From NCBI GenBank assembly GCA_930986645.1, contig CAKNJS010000017.1:1-47015 (forward strand): a DNA stretch of 47,015 nt. The letters run 5' to 3'. The translations under genes were made by a program, and so were the position numbers. The notes beneath the pieces are model-generated. The model saw only the letters and a list, made by a program, of their open reading frames with translations, ran no database searches and had not been told where the DNA came from. Origin of the DNA: an uncultured Lachnoclostridium sp. (GTDB taxonomy: Bacteria; Bacillota; Clostridia; Lachnospirales; Lachnospiraceae). Positions within the stretch are counted from its first letter, which is position 1; each line of letters begins with the position of its first letter. Positions 36,226-43,235 of this stretch are shown here, in pieces.

Positions 36226-36609
36226 TTAAGTAAATGAAAATCCGTTACGTGATTTTCTTCTGTCATAAGCATTAACAAGTGACCGTCCATCTACATCCAC
36301 TGAGAAGTCTTTATCCGCCGTTTCTCTTGTATTGTCAGCAATCTGCTGTAAATACGGTGCGAGTATTTCCGCAACAGCTTCTTTTACGCCTTCTTTAATT
36401 CCACTTTGTATATTAGCATTATTAGCAACTGCCGTCCGTCCATTATCGAACTGTCCGACAAACTCATTATGATTAGCAAAGAACAGTCCGTCCTCTGGGA
36501 AGCCGCCGACTCCATAAGCCGGTATCAGGTCTGACAGATTAATCTTTCCAATACCGCTTGCATATCCGTAACCTTTCCATTCATTCGCAAGACTGTTGTA
36601 ACGAGACAC
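36226..36609 (-). pseudogene. C-terminal stump of a phage tape-measure protein
   Basis: A 127-codon frame whose core reads YGVGGFPEDGLFFANHNEFV, then GQFDNGRTAVANNANIQSGI, and KEGVKEAVAEILAPYLQQI. That is the C-terminal block of siphophage tape-measure proteins (usually [GS]GGFPxxGxxFxAxExGPE.VG.....AVANNxQI). Full proteins are many hundreds of residues and longer than the rest of this module; here nothing of the repetitive N-terminal part exists upstream, so a deletion removed it. The GTG at 36609 is only the first possible codon. The gene cannot make a functional tail ruler. Confidence 0.8.
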
Positions 36610-36633
36610 TGTGTATATTATTAATGATTGTAA

Positions 36634-36801
36634 TTATTCATCTGTGGATAATAAGTTTGATATGTCTGCATAAGGATTTTCCTCCTTTATTTCCTCTAAG
36701 ACTTCTTGAAACACGTGGACTGCCGTTGACTTGCATCCAATTGGAATTTTCTGCATTTCCAGATGAGAAAAAATCTTTTCTAAGAATTCGTCCGTAAACA
36801 T
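36634..36801 (-). CDS. Short phage protein of 55 residues upstream of the tape-measure remnant
   Basis: A small frame too short for common ORF cut-offs: MFTDEFLEKIFSHLEMQKI, then GCKSTAVHVFQEVLEEIKEE, ending ADISNLLSTDE. GGAGG lies nine bases before the ATG at 36801. It is acidic and helical; such small proteins occur before the tape-measure gene in Clostridia prophages. Role unknown. Confidence 0.65.
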   Translation of the reverse strand: MFTDEFLEKIFSHLEMQKIPIGCKSTAVHVFQEVLEEIKEENPYADISNLLSTDE

Positions 36802-36833
36802 AGGAAACTACCTCCTTATGCTTAAATTTTTGC

Positions 36834-36885
36834 ATAAAAAAAGACGGTAAAACCGCCATGTTAATGACAGCTTACCGCCCTAAAA
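36834..36885 (-). terminator. Terminator at the right side of the prophage remnant
   Basis: Minus strand GGCGGTAA pairs with TTACCGTC (one G-T wobble) around a 21-base loop, then seven T. It lies upstream of the 55-residue gene, so it ended a phage gene now deleted, or ends metA transcription. Confidence 0.65.
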
Positions 36886-36908
36886 TACGAGGCTTTTCTA
36901 TATAAATT

Positions 36909-36944
36909 TTACTACACCATTTAATATAACTTACTACACCATTT
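36909..36944. repeat. Tandem 14-bp direct repeat near the prophage right end
   Basis: TTACTACACCATTT occurs at 36909-36922 and 36931-36944 (22-base period), with a degraded third copy TTTTTACACCAATTT just after. The surrounding 36886-37049 is AT-rich and holds no gene. It may be an operator or part of an attachment region. Confidence 0.5.
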
Positions 36945-37049
36945 TTACACCAATTTATACCAAAATATGACAATTTATGCCGGTATTAAATTTTTGATAA
37001 TAAATATTATAAAATCAAAAAAAAGCGTATTTTCAATGTTTTTCAGCAT

Positions 37050-37970
37050 TTATTTAATTGTTTTATACAGGTCATACGGCGTTGTCTGATATACGTAATA
37101 ATTGACCCAGTTTGTATAGAGGTTATTGGCATGCGACCTCCATGTGAGAACCGGCTTATTGTCCGGATCATCGTCCGGATAATAATTCTCCGGTATCTGC
37201 GGGTTTAATCCTCGTCCCATATCTCTCTTATATTCCGCATCCAAAGTCATGCGGTCATATTCCGGATGCCCCATAACAAAGATCTGTCTGCCTTCCTTCG
37301 CCATGCAGAGAAATACTCCCGCCTGCCTCGAATCCGCCAGAATAGTAATCCTGTCGTCTGCTTCCAGCTTATCCTGCGGGACTTCCGTATGTCTGGAATG
37401 TGGTGCCATAAAAATATCATCAAATCCCCTCACCAGCGGGATCTTACGGTTTCTCACGCGATGACGGTACACGCCGGACAGTTTCTTCGGCAGATCTGCC
37501 TTATCAATTCCATAGTGATAATAAATGCCCGCCTGAGCTCCCCAGCACAGGTGAAGGGTCGATGTCACATTCGTCTTCGTCCATTCCATGATAGTTTTCA
37601 GTTCTTCCCAATAATCTACCTCCTCAAAAGGCATCTGTTCTACCGGGGCTCCCGTGATAATAAATCCATCGAATTTTTTATCGCAGATGCTCTCGAAAGG
37701 CTCGTAAAATTTATAAATATGACTTGTAGACGTGTTTTTTGACACATGGCTCGTCATACGCACAAAAGTGACATCTACCTGAATCGGCGTATTAGACAGT
37801 GACCGGAGAATCTGCAGCTCCGTATCCTCTTTCAGCGGCATCAGATTCAGAAGCCCGATACTCAGCGGACGGATATCCTGATGAGCAGCCCTGTACTCGT
37901 CCATCACAAATATATTTTCCTGTTCCAGTATTTCTTTTACCGGAAGATCGTTTTGTACTCGAATCGGCAT
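37050..37970 (-). CDS. metA: Homoserine O-acetyltransferase (MetA family)
   Basis: Acylates the hydroxyl of homoserine in methionine synthesis. Glutamine-amidotransferase-like fold: PLSIGLLNLMPLKEDTELQI, the nucleophile Cys142 in STLHLCWGAQAGIYYHYGI, and VMGHPEYDRMTLDAEYKRD with the catalytic His and Glu. Residue 111 is Glu (ITGAPVEQMPFEE); Glu111 marks acetyl-CoA users, while Gly111 marks succinyl-CoA users in the E. coli type, so despite the MetA name this should make O-acetylhomoserine, the substrate of metY at 16238-17512. Length is 306 residues. GGGGAG precedes the ATG. Promoter at 38036-38065. Confidence 0.94.
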   Translation of the reverse strand: MPIRVQNDLPVKEILEQENIFVMDEYRAAHQDIRPLSIGLLNLMPLKEDTELQILRSLSNTPIQVDVTFVRMTSHVSKNTSTSHIYKFYEPFESICDKKFDGFIITGAPVEQMPFEEVDYWEELKTIMEWTKTNVTSTLHLCWGAQAGIYYHYGIDKADLPKKLSGVYRHRVRNRKIPLVRGFDDIFMAPHSRHTEVPQDKLEADDRITILADSRQAGVFLCMAKEGRQIFVMGHPEYDRMTLDAEYKRDMGRGLNPQIPENYYPDDDPDNKPVLTWRSHANNLYTNWVNYYVYQTTPYDLYKTIK

Positions 37971-38000
37971 ATTAGTACTCCCCTTCTGTCATTATGTATT

Positions 38001-38021
38001 TCCGGCACAGTCCCTGCCGGA
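38001..38021 (-). promoter_or_regulatory. Hairpin in the metA leader
   Basis: TCCGGCA and TGCCGGA (7 pairs) with a 7-base loop, in the short leader between the promoter (38036-38065) and the ribosome site. I recognise no known SAM-riboswitch class in it; the leader of about 60 bases is too short for most. Confidence 0.4.
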
Positions 38022-38035
38022 GAGACGATAGTAAA

Positions 38036-38065
38036 ATTATAACGCTATATATATCCGACCGTCAA
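38036..38065 (-). promoter_or_regulatory. SigA-type promoter of metA
   Basis: Minus strand TTGACG (38065-38060), 18-base spacer, TATAAT (38041-38036). Confidence 0.6.
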
Positions 38066-38114
38066 TAAAGAATAAGAAGACACAAAATTTGATAATAAGA
38101 ATAAAATATCACAG

Positions 38115-38143
38115 AAAAAGGCCCGGGAATACTCCCGGACCCA
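38115..38143 (-). terminator. Terminator after the DUF1540 gene
   Basis: Minus strand GGTCCGGGA/TTCCCGGGCC hairpin with a short loop, then TTTTT. It is about 40 bases beyond the stop. Confidence 0.85.
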
Positions 38144-38182
38144 TTAATTTCACCTGTTGTTCTTTCGCACTGATCCCCGTGA

Positions 38183-38512
38183 TCAACCACAATGGCATTG
38201 GAACGTAGCACATTCCGTTCCGTCTGCCGTTCTGGCGCTTCCGCCTTCCACACTGATCTTTCCGGCATGGCATTTACACTGCTCATTATACATACAGTTC
38301 GCAGCTTTGCAGTCGATCGCCGAGCGGTCAGATGCCTCATGCATAGAGTTCATGGAATTACTGTAAGCGCCTTCTTTCCTCTCCTGAAAGCTGTCACAGC
38401 AGGTCTCCTGAGGATTCTTTGCATTCTCTCCACCCACCTGAATCTTGTCAAGATCGCAGAGATACTGCTGATTGTGTACACAAGTCTGCACCGTACATTT
38501 TAATTCCGGCAT
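38183..38512 (-). CDS. Protein with two DUF1540 domains
   Basis: A 109-residue cysteine-rich protein. Two copies of DUF1540 are visible: CTVQTCVHNQQYLCDLDKIQ ... CCDSF (residues 5-43) and CKAANCMYNEQCKCHAGKIS ... CATF (about 68-104), each with four spaced cysteines probably binding metal. DUF1540 proteins are widespread in spore-forming Firmicutes, with no confirmed function. GAGGAGG lies seven bases before the ATG. Single gene with its own terminator. Confidence 0.85.
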   Translation of the reverse strand: MPELKCTVQTCVHNQQYLCDLDKIQVGGENAKNPQETCCDSFQERKEGAYSNSMNSMHEASDRSAIDCKAANCMYNEQCKCHAGKISVEGGSARTADGTECATFQCHCG

Positions 38513-38576
38513 AATAAAACCTCCTCTTTCTACAGATTCAAAATCATTATGCCCTCTTTATGCTGAAAATATACGT

Positions 38577-39446
38577 CTATATTCTAACACGTTCTCTGTC
38601 CGGATGTTCTCCTGACCAGCCCGTCTGCGGCATTGTTGCCAGTCTCCAGATATCTTCCTGTTCCATCTCGAATGAAAACAGATCAAGATTCTCTTTCATC
38701 CTCTCCGGAGCAGACGATTTAGGAAGAGGAATAATCCCGCGCTGAACTGCAAATTTCAGACAGATCTGTGCAGGTGAAACCCTATATTTTTCCGAAAGTT
38801 TCTGTATAAGTGGCTCATTCAGTACTCTTCTGCGTCCAATCGGGCTCCACGCCTGCACAAGGATATCCTGATCTTTGCAATATCTGACAGCCACCTCCTG
38901 ACTATAGCCCGGATGATACTCAATCTGGTTAACTGCAGGTTTGATTCTGCAGTCTGACAGAATATTTTCAATATGATGGGGCAGGAAATTACTCACCCCT
39001 ATAGCACGGATCTTGCCTTCCATATAAAGGTCCTCCATCGCGCGCCAAGTTTCCCTATCCAGAGCTTTCCAGTCAGTATATTCCGGATCGGGCAGCGGCC
39101 AGTGGATCAGATACAGGTCAAGATAATCTGTTTTCAGATTTTCAAGGGTACGCGCGAATGCCGTCTTCACATTTTCATATCCCATTTCCGTTTTCCACAG
39201 CTTACTTACAATAAATAAATCGTCTCTTGAAATTCCGCTCTCACGGACGGCCTGCGCCAGATATGTCTCCGTTCCGTAGAAAGACGCTGTATCAAAGCAG
39301 CGATATCCACATTCAACCGCCATGCGGATCACGTCTGCGCTTTTTCCGTCAGCCGCCTTATATGTTCCAAAACCTGCTGCCGGAATCTGCACTCCATTAT
39401 TCAGTATATAGCTTTCCTCTTTTTTCAATATTGTTTCACTTTTCAT
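38577..39446 (-). CDS. Aldo/keto reductase
   Basis: NADPH-dependent (beta/alpha)8-barrel reductase. The catalytic tetrad is visible: Asp and Tyr in RCFDTASFYGTETYLAQAV, Lys in FIVSKLWKTEMGY, His in DLYLIHWPLPDPEY. Cofactor end: AVNQIEYHPGYSQEVAVRYC, VQAWSPIGRRRVLN, and IPLPKSSAPERMKENLDLFS. Length is 289 residues, one of the 2,5-diketo-gluconate reductase-like group. It overlaps ydcF by 11 bases and lies in the operon secC-ydcF-akr. The substrate is unknown. Confidence 0.93.
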   Translation of the reverse strand: MKSETILKKEESYILNNGVQIPAAGFGTYKAADGKSADVIRMAVECGYRCFDTASFYGTETYLAQAVRESGISRDDLFIVSKLWKTEMGYENVKTAFARTLENLKTDYLDLYLIHWPLPDPEYTDWKALDRETWRAMEDLYMEGKIRAIGVSNFLPHHIENILSDCRIKPAVNQIEYHPGYSQEVAVRYCKDQDILVQAWSPIGRRRVLNEPLIQKLSEKYRVSPAQICLKFAVQRGIIPLPKSSAPERMKENLDLFSFEMEQEDIWRLATMPQTGWSGEHPDRERVRI

Positions 39447-40197
39447 TTTTCTTTCCTCGATTTGATTTCGAACTGTCCGGCCGTATATTCAGCTTGACCG
39501 AAATTACAGCAAAAAACTCTCTGGTAAGATAATTGATCTGAAATGCCGGATTAGATCTGGCAGGGATCTTGTATACATGCTTATATCCTTCCTGTCCGGC
39601 AATCAGAAGCGATCTGTACATATGGAAACCATTCGTCACAATTCCTACCCTGTCATGCTCCGGGTCTATATATCTGCCGCTGTAACGAAGATTTTCTCTT
39701 GTAGAAACAGAACGGTTTTCTCTGATGATCCTCCCCGGATCGATCCCGCATCTGATCAGATAATCGCCCATGGCATCCGCTTCCGCGATATCTTCTCCCG
39801 GACCTTTTCCGCCCGAGACAATCACTTTTGTCTCCGGGAAGCTTCTGAGATACCGGACAGCGCGGTCAAGCCGGCGTTTCAGAGAATCTGTAATTTTTCT
39901 TCCTTTTACCTGAGCTCCCAAAATGATAATGCAGTCTGTTCTTCTGTCCTGATGGGAAAACATTGCAGATATAATCTGCATTTCCACGACAAAAAAACAC
40001 ACCCAGCCTGCTCCGCATACCGTCAGCAGACCGGCATACACGTATACAGGAAACGGCGCACATCCGATCAGAAGATGTACGCCGCCTGTGAGCAGCCAGA
40101 AGACTGCAAAAGTCGATCTCAGTTTTCGTGAATGATATACAAGTACCAGATAATATAAAATGCACAAAACCCCAACGATCAGAAAATAATACTTCAT
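39436..40197 (-). CDS. YdcF/SanA-type DUF218 membrane protein
   Basis: DUF218 protein, 253 residues, with about three membrane helices in the first 95 residues (YYFLIVGVLCILYYLVLVYH; FAVFWLLTGGVHLLIGCAPF) and the DUF218 domain: CIIILGAQVKGRKITDSLKR, ETKVIVSGGKGPGEDIAEAD, and NLRYSGRYIDPEHDRVGIVT. Members (SanA, ElyC, YdcF) affect the cell envelope, with no agreed enzymatic role. The start codon follows the stop of the SEC-C gene directly (TAGATG), with no ribosome site of its own, so it is translated by coupling. It overlaps the aldo/keto reductase start. Confidence 0.88.
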   Translation of the reverse strand: MKYYFLIVGVLCILYYLVLVYHSRKLRSTFAVFWLLTGGVHLLIGCAPFPVYVYAGLLTVCGAGWVCFFVVEMQIISAMFSHQDRRTDCIIILGAQVKGRKITDSLKRRLDRAVRYLRSFPETKVIVSGGKGPGEDIAEADAMGDYLIRCGIDPGRIIRENRSVSTRENLRYSGRYIDPEHDRVGIVTNGFHMYRSLLIAGQEGYKHVYKIPARSNPAFQINYLTREFFAVISVKLNIRPDSSKSNRGKKNEK

Positions 40198-40713
40198 CTA
40201 TGCGTTTCGTCCACAGCACTTTTTATATTTCTTTCCGCTTCCGCACGGACACGGATCATTTCTTCCGATTTTTTTCGGCTTGCGGATCGTACCGGATGCT
40301 TTCTGCTCTCTGTAAAGACGCTTCCTTGTTTCTTCATCAAAGATTGCTTCCCACTGCGGCAGGCCATAGAGCCAGTCTGCCTTAGCATCTACCATATTCT
40401 TATACAGTCTCTCTTTGTCAAAACCAAGACTTACCTCCGTATCCTCCGTCATAGTCTCGATCGGATTCGGCATTACGAGGCTGTCGTTGATTCCGTCAAG
40501 GAATCCGACCATTGTCAAGACATCCTGTCCGTATTTTTCTGCCAGCTCTTTTACAGTTCCCTTTACCACTGTATCCGGATCTTCAAGAAGCTGCTCGTAA
40601 ATTCCTTTCTCAATCAGGAAATAATTTGCCCAGAATTTTTCAAGCTGATCTTTTGACAGTGTCTGATCATACGCCATGCCACGCCACTGATCCAGTAAAC
40701 TTTTTTCACTCAT
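40198..40713 (-). CDS. SEC-C metal-binding motif protein
   Basis: A 171-residue soluble protein. Residues 1-140 are mostly helical ([38 protein letters not shown]-type [19 protein letters not shown]). The C-terminus carries [20 protein letters not shown] (CGRNA follows), the SEC-C zinc motif known from SecA. Stand-alone SEC-C proteins are often linked to protein quality control, but the role here is unknown. It is first in an operon with ydcF and the aldo/keto reductase. Confidence 0.85.
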   Translation of the reverse strand: MSEKSLLDQWRGMAYDQTLSKDQLEKFWANYFLIEKGIYEQLLEDPDTVVKGTVKELAEKYGQDVLTMVGFLDGINDSLVMPNPIETMTEDTEVSLGFDKERLYKNMVDAKADWLYGLPQWEAIFDEETRKRLYREQKASGTIRKPKKIGRNDPCPCGSGKKYKKCCGRNA

Positions 40714-40777
40714 TGTATATTACTCCTTTATCTATTATCTGAAAATCTGTCGCTGAATATTATATACCAAAAATTGT

Positions 40778-40806
40778 TTGCCGTAAACCGTTATTTTCGT
40801 TATACT
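40778..40806 (+). promoter_or_regulatory. Promoter of the small membrane protein gene
   Basis: TTGCCG (40778-40783), 17-base spacer, TATACT (40801-40806), about 57 bases upstream of the ATG. A second TATAAT lies at 40844-40849 without a matching -35 box. Confidence 0.5.
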
Positions 40807-40863
40807 GTATTTATCCCAATGTATTGTAACATTGAAATGCTATTATAATCAGGAGTATACTAT

Positions 40864-41094
40864 ATGAACAAATTAAAACGCATTCTGGCGCTGGCCGGTG
40901 CTGTTCTTCTCATCGGTATGTATGCTGCCACACTGGTATTTGCACTTATGGACTCACCTGCAGCCTCAGATCTCCTCAAAGCCTCTATCGCTGCAACTAT
41001 ACTGATTCCTGTTCTGTTATATGCATTTATACTCGTTACACGTCTGCTGAAAGATCACAGCGGAAATGACGAGGATCAGCATAACAGACGGTAA
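40864..41094 (+). CDS. Small two-helix membrane protein
   Basis: A 76-residue protein starting MNKLKRILALAGAVLLIGMY. Two helices are clear (about 6-28 and 40-62), with a charged tail DHSGNDEDQHNRR. No family is recognised. CAGGAG lies eight to nine bases before the ATG. It is the only plus-strand gene between secC and purA. A weak hairpin (CAGA/TCTG followed by TTTTTT, 41085-41108) may end its transcript. Confidence 0.75.
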   Translation: MNKLKRILALAGAVLLIGMYAATLVFALMDSPAASDLLKASIAATILIPVLLYAFILVTRLLKDHSGNDEDQHNRR

Positions 41095-41107
41095 ATCTGT
41101 AATTTTT

Positions 41108-41266
41108 TCAGACATATAACAGTTCCGCCAGTTTAAGAGCACGTTCCGTATCTTCCGTATTTTCTGTCTGCCATCTTCCGGCAGGCGGTGTCATCGCTTG
41201 TCTTCTTTTCAGGTATTCTTCCATCGATATCATATTTGCTGCCGTTTCATTGCTGTTTTGACGCAT
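41108..41266 (-). CDS. Short hypothetical protein of 52 residues
   Basis: A frame below common ORF cut-offs: MRQNSNETAANMISMEEYL, then RRQAMTPPAGRWQTENTEDT and ALKLAELLYV. It has a very good ribosome site (AAGGAGG, 7-8 bases before the ATG at 41266). The protein is soluble, helical, with a central Pro-Pro. It lies between the small membrane gene (convergent) and the purA terminator. No family recognised; function unknown. Confidence 0.65.
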   Translation of the reverse strand: MRQNSNETAANMISMEEYLKRRQAMTPPAGRWQTENTEDTERALKLAELLYV

Positions 41267-41331
41267 AAAAAATACCTCCTTCTTTTAACCTCAGCCTTAT
41301 ATTATATGTGCCGTGCTCTGTATTTATGACT

Positions 41332-41380
41332 AAAAAACCACAGTACTCTGGTCTCAATACACCTTTGTACTGTGGTTTTT
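41332..41380 (-). terminator. Terminator after purA
   Basis: AAAACCACAGTAC and GTACTGTGGTTTTTT enclose a loop of about 20 bases, and T-runs occur on both strands. It lies 26 bases beyond the purA stop. Confidence 0.85.
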
Positions 41381-41405
41381 CTCTTTCATGGATCATTAAA
41401 TTGTA

Positions 41406-42686
41406 TTATTTGTTACGATAAATAATATCTTCTCTTCCCGGTCCATTGCTGATCATTGTGATCGGGTAGCCGATTTCTTTCTCAACAAATTCAATATAGT
41501 TCCTGCAGTTTTCCGGAAGATCCTCGTATTTTCTGATACCGCGGATATCTGTCTTCCATCCCGGGAGCTTCTTAAATACAGGCTTTGCTTTCTCAAGAAG
41601 ATGTGTAACAGGGAACTCTGTAGTCACTTCCCCATTAATCTCGTATCCGACACATACCGGAATCTCATCAAGATATCCGAGTACATCAAGCACTGTAAAG
41701 GCTACGTCAGTTGTTCCCTGAAGTCTGCATCCGTATTTCGATGCAACGCAGTCGAACCAGCCGACACGTCTCGGACGTCCTGTGGTAGCTCCGAACTCTC
41801 CGCCGTCACCGCCGCGGTTTCTCAGTTCGTCTGCCTCATCGCCGAAGATCTCACTCACAAACGCTCCCGCGCCGACAGCGCTGGAATAAGCCTTGCAGAC
41901 TGTAATGATCTGCTTGATCTCATACGGCGGAATGCCGGCTCCGATTGCTCCGTATGCGGCAAGTGTAGAAGAAGATGTAACCATCGGATAAATTCCGTGA
42001 TCCGGATCTTTCAGAGAACCGAGCTGTCCCTCTAAAAGAATATTCTTGCCCTCTTTGATCGCATTGTAAAGATAAAGGGAAACATTGCACACATAAGGCG
42101 CCACCATTTCCTTATAGCTCAACAGCTCTTTATATAATTCATCAGGATCGATCAGTGGTTTATGGTAGAGATGCTCAAGCAGCACATTTTTCTGTTCTGC
42201 AACACGGACAACTTTTTCTCTGAGCAGATCATCATCGAAAAGCTCGCTTACCTGAAAGCCGATCTTTGAATACTTGTCTGAATAGAACGGTGCGATTCCG
42301 GATTTTGTGGAACCGAAAGATTTTCCACCAAGACGTTCTTCCTCATATGCGTCGAAATTCTTATGATATGACATCACCATCTGCGCTCTGTCTGAGACAA
42401 GAATCTTCGGCATCGGAACACCGCGGTCAACAATAGACTGAATCTCATTGAACAACTTCGGCACATCAAGTGCGACTCCGTTTCCGATAATACTCGTTGT
42501 ATGTCCGTAAAATACTCCGGACGGCAGTGTATGCAGCGCAAATTTGCCATAATCGTTTACGATCGTGTGGCCTGCGTTCGCACCACCCTGAAAACGTACG
42601 ATGATATCGGATTCTTTTCCGAGCATATCTGTAATTTTGCCCTTTCCTTCATCGCCCCAGTTTGCACCAACTACTGCTTTTACCAT
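41406..42686 (-). CDS. purA: Adenylosuccinate synthetase
   Basis: GTP-dependent step from IMP to adenylosuccinate in AMP synthesis. It begins MVKAVVGANWGDEGKGKITD with the P-loop GDEGKGK, and has VRFQGGANAGHTIVNDYGKF, FGSTKSGIAPFYSDKYSKIG, LLEGQLGSLKDPDHGIYPMV, and TTGRPRRVGWFDCVASKYGC with the GTP/IMP residues. Length is 426 residues from ATG 42686, which has GGAGG seven bases upstream; the longer frame to 42737 has no such support. Promoter at 42759-42787 and terminator at 41332-41380: a single-gene unit. Confidence 0.97.
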   Translation of the reverse strand: MVKAVVGANWGDEGKGKITDMLGKESDIIVRFQGGANAGHTIVNDYGKFALHTLPSGVFYGHTTSIIGNGVALDVPKLFNEIQSIVDRGVPMPKILVSDRAQMVMSYHKNFDAYEEERLGGKSFGSTKSGIAPFYSDKYSKIGFQVSELFDDDLLREKVVRVAEQKNVLLEHLYHKPLIDPDELYKELLSYKEMVAPYVCNVSLYLYNAIKEGKNILLEGQLGSLKDPDHGIYPMVTSSSTLAAYGAIGAGIPPYEIKQIITVCKAYSSAVGAGAFVSEIFGDEADELRNRGGDGGEFGATTGRPRRVGWFDCVASKYGCRLQGTTDVAFTVLDVLGYLDEIPVCVGYEINGEVTTEFPVTHLLEKAKPVFKKLPGWKTDIRGIRKYEDLPENCRNYIEFVEKEIGYPITMISNGPGREDIIYRNK

Positions 42687-42758
42687 TTTTATTCCTCCTG
42701 CGTATCGTGTTTGCCGATATATTATTAGCAGCGGCAATTATAAACAACCGCCGTAAGA

Positions 42759-42787
42759 ATTATACTATAGATTTTCCTTTCTGTAAA
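42759..42787 (-). promoter_or_regulatory. SigA-type promoter of purA
   Basis: Minus strand TTTACA (42787-42782), 17-base spacer, TATAAT (42764-42759). Confidence 0.7.
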
Positions 42788-42915
42788 ATGTTATTTTCAA
42801 TTTGCAGGGCTATTGTAATTAAAGTAAAAAAGTATTACAATAAAAGACATATTCGGGATGTTCTCTTTTCACAAATAATTGGGAGCACATCTTCTGACAG
42901 AAAGGAGATCTTGCA

Positions 42916-43182
42916 TTGAAAAAAATATTAAAATGGTTTAGTATCTTTGCTGTCATCGGAACAGCAATCGGCCTTGCCGCAGCTTACTTCTGCAAAAACA
43001 GCTCCGGTAATCCCGATGAGAATGAAAGTGACTATACGGAGGATGAAGATTTTGATCTGGATGCCGATCTGCAGCCGGCAGAAAGAGAGTATGTTTCCCT
43101 GAAAAAAGAATCTGAAAAAGAAGAAAAGCCGTCTCAGGATGACACGGCCGAAACGTCCGTTGAATCAGAAGAAAATGAATAA
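42916..43182 (+). CDS. Small acidic single-helix membrane protein
   Basis: An 88-residue protein, one membrane helix (about 8-26, WFSIFAVIGTAIGLAAAYF) and a very acidic, disordered tail (NESDYTEDEDFDLDADLQPA and later EEKPSQDDTAETSVESEENE). The start codon is TTG at 42916, with AAAGGAG about seven bases upstream; no ATG lies nearby. Similar short TM-plus-acidic-tail proteins are common in Lachnospiraceae; function unknown. Confidence 0.7.
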   Translation: MKKILKWFSIFAVIGTAIGLAAAYFCKNSSGNPDENESDYTEDEDFDLDADLQPAEREYVSLKKESEKEEKPSQDDTAETSVESEENE

Positions 43183-43191
43183 CACAGACAG

Positions 43192-43225
43192 AAAAAGTGC
43201 CGGGGATTAATCCCCGGCACTTTTT
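43192..43225. terminator. Bidirectional terminator between convergent genes
   Basis: Perfect inverted repeat AAAAAGTGCCGGGGAT and its complement with a two-base loop; T-runs on both strands. It serves the 42916-43182 gene and the MocR gene. Confidence 0.9.
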
Positions 43226-43235
43226 GCAGCTGCGG

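Larger units (their letters stand above)
34128..36885 (-). mobile_element. Degenerate prophage tail module
   Basis: The block between the aminotransferase and metA contains only phage tail remnants plus a cargo gene. In transcript order these are a 55-residue gene, the tape-measure C-terminus, a zinc-ribbon/DUF4352 gene, a small tail gene and a frameshifted baseplate/endopeptidase-like gene. No integrase, terminase, portal, capsid or lysis gene is in the block, so the rest was deleted. The flanking genes are ordinary and intact. Exact ends and attachment sites cannot be seen; I place the right end by the terminator at 36834-36885 and the left end by the last tail-like codons. Confidence 0.75.

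Noticed and set aside
37971-38065. SAM riboswitch in front of metA
   Set aside because: The leader is about 60 bases with one 7-bp hairpin; no SAM-I, SAM-II or S(MK) core could be recognised.
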